Source of the DNA: Straminergon stramineum
Lineage: Eukaryota; Streptophyta; Bryopsida; Hypnales; Calliergonaceae
NCBI GenBank assembly: GCA_963920665.1
Contig: OY987265.1
Span: forward strand, 21,333,001-21,397,000
DNA length: 64,000 bases
Direction of reading: 5' to 3'
Below the pieces are notes generated by a model. That model made no database searches. It was not told the DNA's origin and saw nothing but the letters and a program-made list of their open reading frames with translations. Within the stretch, counting starts at the first letter, position 1. Each line of letters begins with the position of its first letter. Of the stretch, positions 33,908 through 46,689 are shown piece after piece. The position numbers and the translations under genes were made by a program.

Positions 33908-36212
33908 ATGTCGTTGCAGGATCAGGCCACGAGGCGGAGTGGTGTGAAGCAGGAGGATGCATTTGCGCTTGATGAGGTGAATTTGTTCCAGCGCTTGGGC
34001 CTTGATACTTTCGTCAAGCTCTCTACCAAGTTCTATACAAGGTATGGGAAGCTTTAATTTGGCCTTCATACTTTCGTTCTTCTCTAGCCATAACTTTCTT
34101 TTTGTGCTTTTGTTGAATTTTCGTATGGTGAATGCATGATTGATGGACAAATTGATAGGTGGTAGGGTTAGTTATTCTAGCAGGAAATTCCCTATTTCGC
34201 TGAAACCCTGCATACCGTACTTGTTAGGCAAATTCGGATAATGCATTCCTGTGTTTCTAGAAATTCTGCACAATGATTTTCTTGGTCTCAGAATTATGTG
34301 AGGTAGGGACACTTACAATCGCAAAAGTCTTCATATTAGACTAATCAAATTTTGATATGTTTTTTTGGACGAACGGAATTGGATTCCAACGCAACGCAGA
34401 GAAGTATGCATTATTTGGATACCGCATACGAAAGTAACAATATAAAGTTTTATTGGTAGATGTTTTGAAGTTGCTTTTTCGAAAAATGTAGATACATATC
34501 GATTTAAGGGATGTACAGAAAGCTGAACTTCTGATCAACTGGCACTTTAAGGTCTTGATGTTCCTGCCACTTCGACACAGGTGTGTGTAGACGATTGTAC
34601 TACTGTATGTGGTCAATTTTTCTTTTTATGGGTAGCGGTAAGGAAGAAGACTTTGTTGATGCAGGGTTCATGACGATGATCAGGAGTGGTTTCGGAAAAT
34701 ATTTGCGAACTCCACCAAAGAGGATGCAATAAGGAATCAGTACGAATTTTTTGTTCAGCGTATGGGAGGGCCCCCTTTGTACTCGCAACGGAAAGGTGAA
34801 CATTTTTATTTCTTGTTATTGATGAAACCAATGCCAATGCATGGTTTGCGACTTCGTTTATCACATAAAACTGCCTTTTATATATTCCATACGTTTCTGT
34901 TTATGACGTGCAATCGCACTTTTCGGCACAGTGAAACACACTGCTTTTGAACCTCTGAAGGCGAGACTTTATGGTTTGGAAATGACCAAGCTGATTGATC
35001 ATATTGTGAAGAACATAGTGTAAACAAGGCTCATTTTTTATCTCCAGAATCAGCGAAGAATATTACATGTTTCGGTGAAAAACTATATTTGAATTGAGAA
35101 AGAAAAAAAAGTCCCCTTTTTGACCCACTGAAAGATGCAAGAAAGAACAGAAGTCCCAAATTGAGCCTCTTTGTCCTGTACCGGTTATATTTCTGTGTAT
35201 CTGTGGTAACTACTAGCTCCTAGCTACAGGGGTTTCGATTCTTTGTTTTGGTGGATAAGTAAGGGTCCGTTGTGGCTCAACAACGCCTAGGACTAAGCAC
35301 TGGCTTTAATTTTATTTATTTTTCATCTAGGGCATCCTGCTTTGATTGGACGACATGGCCCTTTTACGGTCAATGAGCAAGCGGCTGAACGTTGGCTAGA
35401 GCACATGCAAGCTGCCTTGAACGAGGTTGATGAAATTGATGCTGACTCAAAGAAGCGCATGTCTGATTTTTTCAAGTAAGTGCTCACTTGCCCTCAACCT
35501 GCCACAATTTTGGTATCATTCTTCAATTGTGAAATAGAACAGTATCGTCGCCACTTACTGATGTGTATATTTACAGCTTAGTTGACGTAAGGTTTGAACC
35601 TCTTATCGTGGCTTTCAGCTGTGTTAAGTGGTTTCCATTAGTAGAATGGAATTTAATTTGGTGTGGGTCTTGTCTCCAATTTTGAAACGATAATTCCAAC
35701 AAACTAACTATGTATTGTTTGGATACATAATGAAGAAGTTATAATTTGCTGAAGTTTGAAGGAGTAGGGTCCCAACCACTATCCTTGAACCTTAAGTACT
35801 GTCTCTACGAGGGTGTTGCATAGAAGCATCTTGGATTTTGATAGAAACTAGAAGTATCTCATTTCTTAGTTTGGATAGCAATTGCGTTGTAAATGGGTGC
35901 CTTCAACCCACATGGAAAGGACCGTCACAGGAATGGGTTCCCTACCTTATTTCATAAAATTCTTCCACTGAGTAATAGCTAACATTCTGCTGATATCATA
36001 TTCTTTCCATCAAGAGTCTCCCTCCTAATGTCCGATATTGCCAAGAGGGTATTCCTTTGGTTATTATTACTGTTATTTTGGTTACCTCTTTGTCTTGACT
36101 CTCTTCGTCCTAATGGAGGGTATTTACGATGTGAATTTGCATGCTGTACAGACACACAGCCTATTTCTTGGTGGCTGGAAAGGAGCTCATGAACCGTCGC
36201 AATGCCATGTGA
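33908..36212 (+). CDS. GLB3: Class 3 truncated (2-on-2) haemoglobin, four exons
   Basis: Exons are 33908-34041, 34665-34795, 35331-35475 and 36152-36212, all GT-AG with consistent phases, giving 156 residues. The protein is a plant truncated haemoglobin that binds haem and ligands such as O2 and NO in the cytosol; the physiological role is not firmly known. Tyr B10 is Y43 in KFYTR, and the proximal His is H97 in [26 protein letters not shown] and [10 protein letters not shown] are near-identical to the angiosperm family, and [12 protein letters not shown] is the last helix. The protein ends soon after RRNAM, so it lacks most of the roughly 20-residue polar tail of Arabidopsis GLB3 (about 175 aa). 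ATG 33908 fits the family N-terminus MxSLQxxA; an in-frame extension to 33755 has no family match. It is divergent from the COR413-like gene. Confidence 0.95.
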
Positions 36213-37553
36213 TCATATGCAACGTAATGCTATCGGCAAGGTGTCCCGTGTGGGTTTCTGCAAATATACAAATTAGATGAGTGAAAGATGAAGCTTGCGC
36301 TATCATCTTCGCTCTACCTTTCTTACAAAAACTATTCTTGAAGCTTCGGTATGTGTTGACTCCCCTACCGAAACAAAGACATTGGCAAAGAAGATACTGG
36401 CATTCATTGAATTGTACTCCCTATTTATTTTATTTTATTTTATTGATTGATTACAGTCGACTCCCTTTTGATTTTATCTTGTATAAAGACACTCAAGGAT
36501 GAGAATTGATTCCGTCTGTGAAATAAGCATTGGCCACATTTTTACTGTAACGACTCTTGCAGCTCCAGTGAAATTCTCTGATTTTGTGCTTGTCAATTTC
36601 TCAAAATCATTGCCTCGTCGACATTGGTAGAGGCAAAATGAACACTTTCACTGATTAGGTCCTCAGAAGAACTGGCTGTTTCTGTAAGAGAGGATGAGCT
36701 TTTTCCAAACGGACTTTTTGTCAATGAGGTCTAGTTTGTTGATCACATGTAGGCAAATTGTATCTGAACTTTGGTGAAGTTCACACAGGTGAGTTTTACA
36801 TTTGAATATTGTATGCAAACATGATATTAAGGGTGCAAAGTTCAACTGATGTTTTTTTCAAATTTGGGTTTTTATTTTAATGTAATACAATTGAACATTA
36901 CAAATAAGTATAAGTTTATTGTCTAGATTTATTAAGTCATGCTTTTGGGTGCACATTTGGTTTTAGTTCATTGTACCTTTATTATTCATAGACTTCCCTA
37001 GCATGTAGGATGTCTCCCGAAAGAACAATTTTGCACTCCTTGAAGCAAAGTTAGGCTTAGGGAGAATTAACTACTCTACCTTGTAGTACTTTTGGCACTT
37101 CTTCTTACTAAATTGAACTACCTTAATTTCTAAATGATACCTAGTCAATTACACTAAATAGTGGGATAAAGGGGAGCCATACGAACTAATTGACAATCCA
37201 CACTATATAAATATTGACCTCATTGTACATCAATAGTTATTGAAGTGTCTAGGGAATGTACATCGATCATGTCTCAAACATCTATAGTTTTCTATAATTA
37301 GTCCCTTTAATTTTGGGGTCCCCATAATATCTGTATTCAATGTAGAAGATCAAGCAAGCAATGCCATGTGGCAATTTTTAGGCAAAGAAATTATTATTAT
37401 TTCTTGAATTTGTATTGATGTATGGTATAATAAAGAACTAGGAAGGTACTACACAAGTTAATTCAATTTGTGTAAGAGTTTGAATAGTACATATCACACT
37501 CATTGATTTAAATAGATTGCACTATATTGATTTAAATTAAACACTAGGATCTA

Positions 37554-37634
37554 CTTCCTTTGTTTGAAAATAGTGTATCCATTCTCAAGGGTGATAGCAT
37601 TGAGAATGGATACACTATTTCCAAACAAGGGGAG
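37554..37634. mobile_element. 81-bp Stowaway-like hairpin MITE
   Basis: The element is almost entirely one hairpin. The left arm CTTCCTTTGTTTGAAAATAG continues with TGTATCCATTCTC and pairs with GAGAATGGATACACTATTTCC and CAAACAAGGGGAG at the right. TA precedes it (37552-37553); TG follows, probably a mutated TA. The internal block GGAAATAGTGTATYCATTC is shared with the longer element at 49978-50360, so both belong to one family. Confidence 0.75.
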
Positions 37635-38793
37635 TGTTATATTAATGTGCTATGCACATTTGCACAATTCCCAAATAAATGCAGGTTATTTATTATTACT
37701 GTTGGGCACAGTGATTGAATTATCTTGTGTACACCAATTTGTCCTAGTAGTATATGTAGCACTATCTATTCTTAAATTCACTAAAGTCATACTGTTTGAA
37801 ATAGGGTGAGTTAAAATATTATTATATTATACCAATTTCTACAAAAATAAAATTTTATAGTAATATAATAATTTCTAGATATGGAGTGACATATAATTAC
37901 TTTTCATACTAAAATATTCTACATTACATTGTAATGTATGGAGTACTTCTATTCTGAAAATTCACATTTTCTGAACATGATTTGTATTTAATAATATGGT
38001 ACTTCTTCATTTTCTCTTTGGAAATTCATGGTAATTGAAATTTTTCACAAAATATTCTGAAAATTTTACAACATATGTTAGACATGTGGTTTTCATCTTT
38101 AAAAAATTTTCATCTGTCAAAAATAAATAAGTAAATTCACCCATAAATAGCAAAGAAATGGAGGATACAGCGTGAGGGACTTTCACTACACGGTCATAGG
38201 CTCCGTCCTTGCGGGTAAACGTGACCGCCAACAAATGAGTGATCTGGCAACTGAAAGACCCCTGCTCACCGTCGGATTTGCCACGACGATTTCCACCTCA
38301 TCGCCTGACCCCTTACATACGAATCCATGTCAGACACAACGGTGAGCTGGCACAGCGACAGAATAGGCGGTCCCCAACGGTCCCAATGCCCGCCCAAAAC
38401 AGCATTCAAACCCGCCTCGGCCGGAGCTCCCCTGCCTGCTCCTCGTCTCCCACATCCCTTTCCATTTTCTAATTGTTTTTTTTCGTCAAATTGATGCATA
38501 CGCTCTGTAGATCATCAGTAGTACAATCGTAGCCCGCAATCCGAAAATCCATCAACGAATCTTGCTCAACCTGAACTCACCTTAGGTTTCTCTTTCGGAC
38601 TATGCTCTCGTTGTTTGAATTAAGTTAGTGTGACTTTTGTTCGTGATTTTGACGACGGGCGCTATCAATGGGAAGGCGCTATTGCAGTGCTGGTGATGAG
38701 GGAGTCAGGGATGCGTTCGACGATGGTTGGAATTGAGATTTTGAGATGTTGCTGGAAGAAGTTCTAGGGTTCGTGAGAGGGGAATTGGTTGGT

Positions 38794-38799
38794 ATGTGA
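38794..38799 (+). promoter_or_regulatory. Start-stop upstream ORF (ATGTGA) before CENP-C
   Basis: ATG is followed directly by TGA, and eight bases later the proposed CENP-C start ATG (38808) begins. Such minimal uORFs can hold or recycle ribosomes and lower translation of the main frame. Whether the transcript includes this site is not shown by the sequence. Confidence 0.45.
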
Positions 38800-38807
38800 G
38801 GGGGGAG

Positions 38808-41800
38808 ATGAGGGGCGGAATGGCGGGGTTAGTGGTGAACGACGATAAGGAGAATACGCCGGGGCGTGGGGATGGGAAGAAAGAGAGAGAGAGGAGGAGG
38901 AGCGGAGGGCGAAGATTAAGCATTAGCGGGTCGAACTCGCATGCGCATTACCTGAGGGCGATTGCGAATCGGTTTAAGAGAAAAGGAGGCGCTGGGCGGG
39001 GTCGCATACTTGTGCATCGTCCTTTTCGTTTTGATGGCAGTCCATTCGAATTCGACTCCAGGTATGATTACTTTGTTTTTTGTATTTGTCGATCGTATCT
39101 GTTTCGAGTTGCTAGTTGTGGAAAAGCTGTGCGGTGCGTATGAGTAGTTACGGCTGGAATCGCGTATTCCTACCACTTCTCTTAGCTGTTCATTTCAAGC
39201 GACTCTCTCAATGCGTTGGAGAGGTGCTTGAGCATTCAAAGTGGAGAATTCTGGACCTGCTAAGAAGCAGGTGAAATGGTCTTTGGGAGACTACATAAGA
39301 GTATTTGGATTATTTGCACGGAAACAGCGTCGTTGCGGCTTTGGAGTTTATTACGGAGATGGAATGATATGTGACGTGACAGCGGGTATAGGGTTTAAGA
39401 AACGAGCATACGTAGGAACGGAGGGATTGAACCTTTCGTTAGTCAGTAGACTTGGTTTTTCCTTTCTCCATGCTTTCGTCTGAGAGCCTTTGAAACCGTC
39501 ACATACAGGTCTGATGGTGAGAAGAGGAGGTCCTTTGTAGTTTTGGAGGACGTCGTGGACTCTGTGAGATTTAATCCAAAAGAATTTGCAACGGATTTGG
39601 AGACTACGGGAAAGGTTCCACCGGCAGCGAGGTCCATGAATGCTACGTTAGGAAAATGCAGGACGCTCATGCCACGGGGTACAGGAGAGCAGGCTGCTTC
39701 AATGGACTCAGTTCAGCAGAAGACGAAATATTACGCCCTGGAGAGTATTGTAGCCTTTCAAGCTCGCGCCAAGGGTATGCTTCTTTCTAACTCTTACTTC
39801 GCTGTACGCTTAGTATGCGCGTGTAAACTGAAAGCTTACACTGAGCTGCATTTTATAGCTTTTACTTAGATTACTTCACGAAGTGTATACTTCCTAGTGA
39901 AAAGTTCATAATTTATTTTCCAGAGTACTTAACGTGTAAGTTAGATGGCACTCTTTTCTTTTCCGACCCGTGGTACAGGCTTCTTTTTTACTCGCTCGAG
40001 TGAAAGGTCCGGCTTCTGAATTTCGGCATTCTCGCCTGAGGGTCAACACGGCATGTCTTTTATTTACACCTCTTTAGACTTGCGAGCTCACGACTATGAG
40101 GATGCTCACATGTTTGTACTTTACTATGGACTCCCAGCTATGTTTAGCGCAATGTCGAGACCACCACCTGTAGTTCCACTAGTGGAGGCTGCTAATCAGC
40201 AAGAATCTGGCGCAAGAACACCTTTAGAAATTCAACCACGAAGATGGCAGCGTGGTGGAGGTGGGAGAGTTTATACCCAGTGCTCACTTGATACTAGTGA
40301 GCTTGAGGATATTGAGCAGTTATTCAGGAAGATGGACGAAGAGGATCTGGAGGAGGAACTGCATAGACGTGAACTCGACATGGAGATGCACAAATATGAT
40401 CTTACGGAAGAGATGCAAGAGAAAGAGCACCGAGAGCATGAGGAGATTCTTGTTTCCGCTGAAGTCAGTGAGACGTATGAAACAGGCACGTGATCCTTAT
40501 TTTGCAAGATCAACCATGTCCCAGCTGGTTCAGAATTTTAAGACAACAGCTTTTTGATTCTATGCTTTGAAAATGTTTTATAAACATGATTTCTTTCACA
40601 CTATTCTTTAAGCCGTGATGTTGCGATCAGATTTTCTCATATTGCAACATCTGCATCACAGGCAAGGTACATGTGGAAGAGCCAGCAAATGTTTGTGAGC
40701 AGCCACCTGAACAACTCAATTGCCAGGACCGGGGATTGTCAAGCCCGAGGATTGGTGGGCTTGAAATGGAAGATGAAATTGCAAATGTAGAGTTAACCAC
40801 GCCCCAGCTCAGGGTGGACCAGGAGGAACCGGTCCCGAAGCCCACGCCTGTCATTTTGGAGCTTGGAGTTTCACCTGAATCAAGTGATGCTGATAGAGGT
40901 AACTGAAACTGGCTCTTTGATACGTTTATTGCTGCTTCTAGACGGTCAAAAACCGGACCGTCTTCTAAAGTACAGTAGTTGGTCGTCTTGGCTACTCGTT
41001 ATGGAATCGGAATCTATATGGGAGTCGCAAAGTCTTAGTGCGCCTTTGAAGTGGGTGCTTGATTGTTTTCTTATTTACTCTTGACAATCTTCTTCTGCTA
41101 TCGTATTCAATCAATATTACAGAATGCAGGAGTGAGCTTGAAGCTTTAATGTTTATCATCTCTTGACATTCGTTGACCTATGTTGTCCATCAGCTATCAA
41201 GCAACTGACTCCAGTAGGACACAAATGTTCTGGTTGCGAAAATCAAGACTTAGACAGTCCCCAGCAAATCCCTGAAGAAGGTGAGTACAACATTCTAATC
41301 GTTGTCACGCTACATGTAAATTTCTTCGTACTAGGTAAGCGGTATAGCTGAGTATTTTCAGTGAAGGTATGTTATGCTTGAGAGAACTTGGATATGCAAT
41401 TGCAAGCAAGAAGGCAGTCCAGTCAGTACTTATTAAGTGAGCTTATGTTGCCGTACTTGGAAGTGCTTTTTCTATGCGTGCTCTTTGATATTACGTCAAT
41501 CAATGTTACATTAGTCGTTTTCCTCTGTCGCGATCGTCTGGATTGTGGCGTTTTCTTTCCGAGATGCTGAATCTCCTGTCCGTGTTTCCAGAGATTTAGA
41601 CAATTACACGTCTTTCTGATACTGTATGCGTCATGTGTGTTCTTGATGAAACAGTTGAGTCTGAACTTGAACGAACTGTAAACGATGTTCTCGTCTGGTC
41701 AGTAGAGCTGGATCCCAGTCGCAGAAGGCGGGAGATCATGGAGGACTGCAGAAACTGGCGTACCCCGTGGCTAGAAAGCCTTGTCCACTCCTCATTTCGA

Positions 41801-44800
41801 TCAGCCGCCCAGGTGCCACGTTCTGCTAATGACGTGTTGAGAAAGCCCGCCCAATTCCATGTTAGCATGTCGTTGTCTTCTCTCAATTCCAGTCACTTGG
41901 ACATGAATGGGCCAGCTAAGAACCTTGTGGAGGCCTATGAGGGGGAGTTCCTATCAACCAGTTTGCCTTCTTCTTCAGGAAAAGACCAGACTGAACAGGC
42001 GGAGGGTGTGCAGATAATTGACGGTGGATTCTTAACTTGTCCTGATCATCATATTACCAATGAGGGTGAAATGCACGTTGCATTGATAGAGAATGAACAG
42101 GAAATGCAAACTTGGAGGGACACCAAAGCGACCCTTAGAAGCAGATGGTCATCCTGGCCAGATCAAAGCCCTGTGCGTCCTATTGACTTATCTGCACAAT
42201 GTACGGGTAGTTTTCATGAGAAACCATCCGAAAGCTCTCTTGAATCCCCATCTTCACAAGCAGCCGAATTCCTCAGGAGAGTCGAGTCTGTGACAGCTAC
42301 TCCTTTGTTACAGGCCTCCTTTGACACAATTGGAATGTCCCCAACCCCTCCACGGGACCTCTGCCTCCTTTTGGGAAATCCTTTTGGACAGATGAGTGGT
42401 GAGGACCTTAGCCGAAGGTGGCTGCAATTCTGCACCTCCCCTTCTGTTTTCTCGGATGTCATAGCTAGAAGCAAAAAATCATGGAAAGTTGAATCTACTT
42501 TCACTGAGGCCACGTCTTTGACCCCCACAACAAGTTTTCCAAGCGAGCAGGTGAGTCTTCACTCCTGATTGTCTTTCAATTTTCCGTAGTGCGAGGTTCA
42601 TAGAATTACAGCATTCACATGCTTAGGCGTCTTTGTTTTCTACAACTCTGAATGGATAAATACTTGTGATTTTGTTGTTTATGGACAGATTTGTAGTGGA
42701 ATCTTATGTGCAACCTTTAACTGCAATGTGCACGTGTAATAACCAACTAAGATGTAGTATTCTTAAACTTTTCAGAATAGTTTTTGACCGACCTGCATTT
42801 TAAAGTTTGGTAATGTAATTTGTAGTTTCAATCTGTCCAGGAAACAATTGCTCTTCGTACTGAGTTGAGACATGTGAAACATGGGTTGGGCCCATTATAC
42901 CTTGCTGTCATGGTATCAATCGTCTCTCATCCTCTGATGTGCTTCTGGCAGGTATTGCAAAGAACCGCTGAGGTTTATGTGCAACCAAACACTGAAGAGG
43001 AGGCGGTCAGTAGTGACGGTCTAGGTTGGAAGACATTAACGCACGATGAAGACGTGCTTCTAAATGCTGGAGAGGAGGCTGTAAGTAGTGACGGTCTAGA
43101 TTGGAAGACATTAACGCACGATGAAGACGTGCTTCTAAATGCTGGAGAGGAGGCTGTAAGTAGTGACGGTTCCGACGGTAAGACACCTGTGTGCACGCTG
43201 CCTGCATCTGTGTACTCTCTACCTGCGTTACCTATTTACACCGTGTCTATCCTGTGGCCTCTGTTGTCAGATGTATATACCCCACAAAGACTAAGCAGCA
43301 TGACTTCCCCTCTTGTACTTTATTTTGCACATCCACATCATTTAATTGATGTATTATCTTAACCTAGAATTGTGTGAAATGCAGGAGTAATGGATTACGA
43401 AAATGATATCGATGATATAAGTGATGCTATCGATGATATAAGTAATGACACGACTCAGGTCATTCAAGCGGGAGCATCTAGTGCCTACAATGACCAGGAA
43501 GGAACTAGTGCCTTGAAAGAATGTCCACAGGAAGATGTGCCGCTTGACGAGGATGTGCTCTCTCTATGTTTGACACCCTTAAAAGGTAACCCGTGTTTGT
43601 ATGCATGTCCTCGTTGATTGCATTTTCAGTGGTCGCCCTTAAGTTTTTGAGGGTTTCGTTTTGCTCAAAAGAAATACCGTAACTGACGCGTGCGAAAGGG
43701 CGCCATCTTTGCATTCGTTTTTCCCTTCAGCTACTGTTAGATGGCCTTAGACGATACCTAGGTCATTGTGTTGCGGAGTATCTCTTATGTGTTTCAAGAT
43801 GGTGGTTTCCCTCGCGTTGTGAGAGGTTTGCAGCAGTAAAATATCGCAGTCCTTTTTTCCGTGATTTTCCAGGGTTTTGACAGAGGAGGGATTTTTTCTT
43901 TATGGAGTAGTTGTATATACTTCAGTTTGTTCATCTCTGAACCTGGTGAATTTTGTACTAATTTGTCTCGCCACACGTTTTTTATCAGATAACAATCCCA
44001 TAGCGGCAATTATTGACCCAGCTGTGGAGTACTCATTAACCCATCTAGAGGAGGAGCATATTGATCAATTTGTGAGCTCTTTGCAGGTGATTTTCATGTG
44101 CATGAATTACAGTTTTTCCTTGCATAAGTGCAGCTCAGGATACATAAGATTCGTATTCTGGACTTCAGTCTGCATGCAAATCTAATGAGCTACATCCCAT
44201 TCACCTAATTGTAATTTATAGTCGATGGTGTTGACAGTTCGTTCTTATGTCCCAGGTGACACCAGTTGTGGACGAGTCACGTGTGGAAAGGCTAAATATT
44301 AATGGTATCGACTCTGTTCTTGTTCACTTAATATTGATGTGTATACTTTACCATCTGATTATGTTAGTTGAGAAACATCTGGCCTTTTCTAAAGAGGATG
44401 ATTGTTGATCAGCCTGTTTTCATCCTCTATAGACATTATTCATGTGGAAGTCCAAGATCTCAGGTTATGAAGTGGATGTCCTCTGGTATATCATGCTGTA
44501 ATTTTCCATCAGGAGCCACTTTATTTAATGCATTGTGAATGTGGATCCAGGTGAAGATGTTTCGAAGGTTAACCATAATGACAACTCTCCTGCCGGAAAA
44601 GATGGACATTACAGTTTAATCAAAGAGAGGGTAATGACACTCTCAAGCTATATTTGATGAGTCATTTCGAAGGTTGAATCATTGATCAGAAATTTGCTGT
44701 CTGTGGATTGGGTTTCTGAATGTTGCGGCTAACACTGCAGGCAGTGCCACACATGTTCTGATTTTCCTTTTTCTAATCAACGCTGTGCATGTTCTTACAC

Positions 44801-45671
44801 TGGTTTCAATGTAAGAAAATACTTTATAGTCATTGAGATCCAGAGTCCGTCGGAGTTGAATGAGCTATAGCTGATGGGTCGTTAGTGACTTGTGTAATGA
44901 TATTTTGGCCTTTTAAATGGTTTGTTATATGCAGATCACCCCTGGAAAAAATGTGAACAAATCGGTATCCCAGTCACAAGATGAATGTACTCCTGTGCGG
45001 AAACAAAGCAAGACGAAACGATCAAGAAAGAGTACGAAGACTAAGAAAGTAGATAGTCCTTTGGGTAAGATTGTGGGCAGCGTTTTCGACAGAATGCACT
45101 GTAATACTGTCATTTGATCTATCATCATCTCCTTGCAAACGGTCTTTTGTATAGACCACAAGACCTGAAGTAGTAAGCTTGTTTTTCATGCGCAGATGCT
45201 GGTTCGAAATGGTCAAATGGAAAGCGACAGAGCACACGTATAAGATCAAAACCTTTGGATTGGTGGAGGGGAGAGAGAATGCTTTATGGCCGTGTGCACT
45301 CCAGTAAGAGACTTCCCTACTTCATGATGCCTGTTATTACTTTTCTGTTCTATTTGGCATCCCTATTTTACCTATACCACGTATTTGAAAAAGCAACACA
45401 TATGTTGTCAGAGGTAGTCTAATCGGCTTATCTGAGGCCCTTCGATGAATCCAAGGGCATTTTGAACTAGGATCTCGTACTCATGTTGTTCTTATTGTTT
45501 GTTGTGCCAGCTTTGAACACATTGATTGGAATCAAACATCTGTCACCGGATCCTGTGTGGCCCAGACCGCGAACAGGAGATAGGAAGAACAAAGTGGCCC
45601 CTCAGAAATTCAAGGTGGATTCCTTTGTGTCCGATGAACACAATGAATTGCTTCGGTTAGCAGCACAATGA
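38808..45671 (+). CDS. CENPC: Centromere protein C (CENP-C), 14 exons, 1060 residues
   Basis: CENP-C links CENH3 nucleosomes to the kinetochore. Exons: 38808-39061, 39509-39774, 40078-40467, 40662-40898, 41194-41280, 41655-42550, 42952-43177, 43385-43585, 43989-44086, 44256-44304, 44551-44630, 44935-45064, 45196-45303, 45511-45671; all borders are GT-AG and all phases match. The CENP-C motif is at about residues 982-1004 ([20 protein letters not shown]), followed by [16 protein letters not shown] and the plant C-terminal block [19 protein letters not shown]. The N-terminus is basic ([13 protein letters not shown]). Residues 726-786 hold a 25-residue tandem repeat. The long acidic, Ser-rich middle is poorly conserved, as usual in this family. 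The start could also be ATG 38820. Possible extra in-phase exons at 42841-42873 and near 40940 were left out. The end is certain; the N-terminal third rests on splice phase and open frame. Confidence 0.9.
42997..43177 (+). repeat. 75-bp coding tandem repeat in CENP-C exon 7
   Basis: Copies begin at 42997, 43072 and 43147. The first two are 75 bases each with very few differences; the third is cut short by the exon end. Each encodes [20 protein letters not shown] followed by LLNAG. The unit length is a multiple of three, so copy number can change without breaking the frame. Confidence 0.92.
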
Positions 45672-46486
45672 CGCGAGTTACGGCCTCTCTTAACCGTCAC
45701 TTTGGGTAGCTTTTGTGTTAATCTCCAAGCAGCCTCGGACTGAGAGCCGGGGAATGAAACCCTTTTGCTGAGGGTCCTTTCTTGTATACTAGCCTCATCG
45801 ACATTGTATAGTAGCTGATTGACAAACCCTTTTGCACCTGCACTTTGTGACTTGTAGTGTAAACTGGGGCTGCCTAGAACATGCAGCCCATGCTTGATCA
45901 ATGAAAACTCCAATACTCCTGACACCCTGCACGAGGTAATGCTTGTTGGCATTTGGAACATTTGGCGGGTCCGTTAACCCTGTTAGGACAGGGCATGTAC
46001 TTAAACCTCAAAATCCTCCACTGTGTATGCTTCATTTTTGCCTGTAGATGAAATCAGATTTCTTCTATATGTGATATTTTTTGAATAAGAAGTGAAGGAA
46101 AATTCATACAAAATGTGCCTAATTAATGAGTCTGATACTTTCATCATAAGTCTGTATTTTGGTCTTAAACACTATAGTGAAAACTAAACTTTTGAGTCAT
46201 TTTATATTTGGAAAGGTGATTATACCGGTAGACTCCTGACTCCAAATTGCAAAAGAATACTCATTTGAAATAGTCTTTGAAAATTTTCAAGTGGATTAGT
46301 AACTGAACTTGGAAGATGCATTTTGTTTACCTTGCACGTATGCATAAAGAATCTCTAAATGCCAAAATTGCTAAAGTAAACATGCACACCATTCTTTTAA
46401 GCAATATCATGTACAAAATGAAAAGAAACTAATAGGACTTGTAATTAACTGAAGTACAAGCATATACTTTAATGAAGTTAGAGATA

Positions 46487-46689
46487 GAACCTCTCTTAGT
46501 GCACCTCCCTTGGTGTATAATATGCATTAGGAGAGTTTGTAAACAATAGGTAGCCCATGCCCATGATTCAAGATGAAAAGACATGTGGCATAGGCTTTAA
46601 GATAAAAAAGACAAGTGGTCCTATGGCTTCTTTGAATGCATAAACCTCTTTTAGTGCATAGTCTTGACACCATACATTAAGGGAGGTTC
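46487..46689. mobile_element. 203-bp TA-flanked MITE
   Basis: The left terminus GAACCTCTCTTAGTGCA is inverted at the right as ACATTAAGGGAGGTTC. A subterminal inverted match (CACCNNNGGTGT-type and AAACCTCTTTTAGTGCA) is also present. TA flanks both ends (46485-46486, 46690-46691). It has no coding capacity. The TA duplication places it with Tc1/mariner/Stowaway-type elements. Confidence 0.68.

Larger units (their letters stand above)
36213..38800. other. Intergenic stretch between GLB3 and CENP-C
   Basis: Mostly AT-rich with no gene. It holds the small hairpin MITE at 37554-37634. From about 38.2 kb GC rises, consistent with the CENP-C promoter and leader. Confidence 0.45.

Noticed and set aside
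36038..36280. 80-codon plus-strand frame covering the last GLB3 exon
   Set aside because: It reads the exon in the wrong frame. The spliced frame gives [12 protein letters not shown], which matches the globin family.
39241..39483. 80-codon frame between CENP-C exons 1 and 2
   Set aside because: No acceptor gives a phase that reads this frame from exon 1, while skipping it joins exon 1 to 39509 perfectly in phase. I treat it as intron.
40940..41060. Possible CENP-C exon starting at 40940
   Set aside because: The acceptor phase fits and the frame is open, but no convincing donor restores phase for the next exon, which already joins correctly without it.
42841..42873. Possible 33-base extra CENP-C exon
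   Set aside because: Phase fits (0 to 0) and the acceptor is fair, but the donor CAT/GTGAAA is weak and no family match supports it. It was left out of the model.
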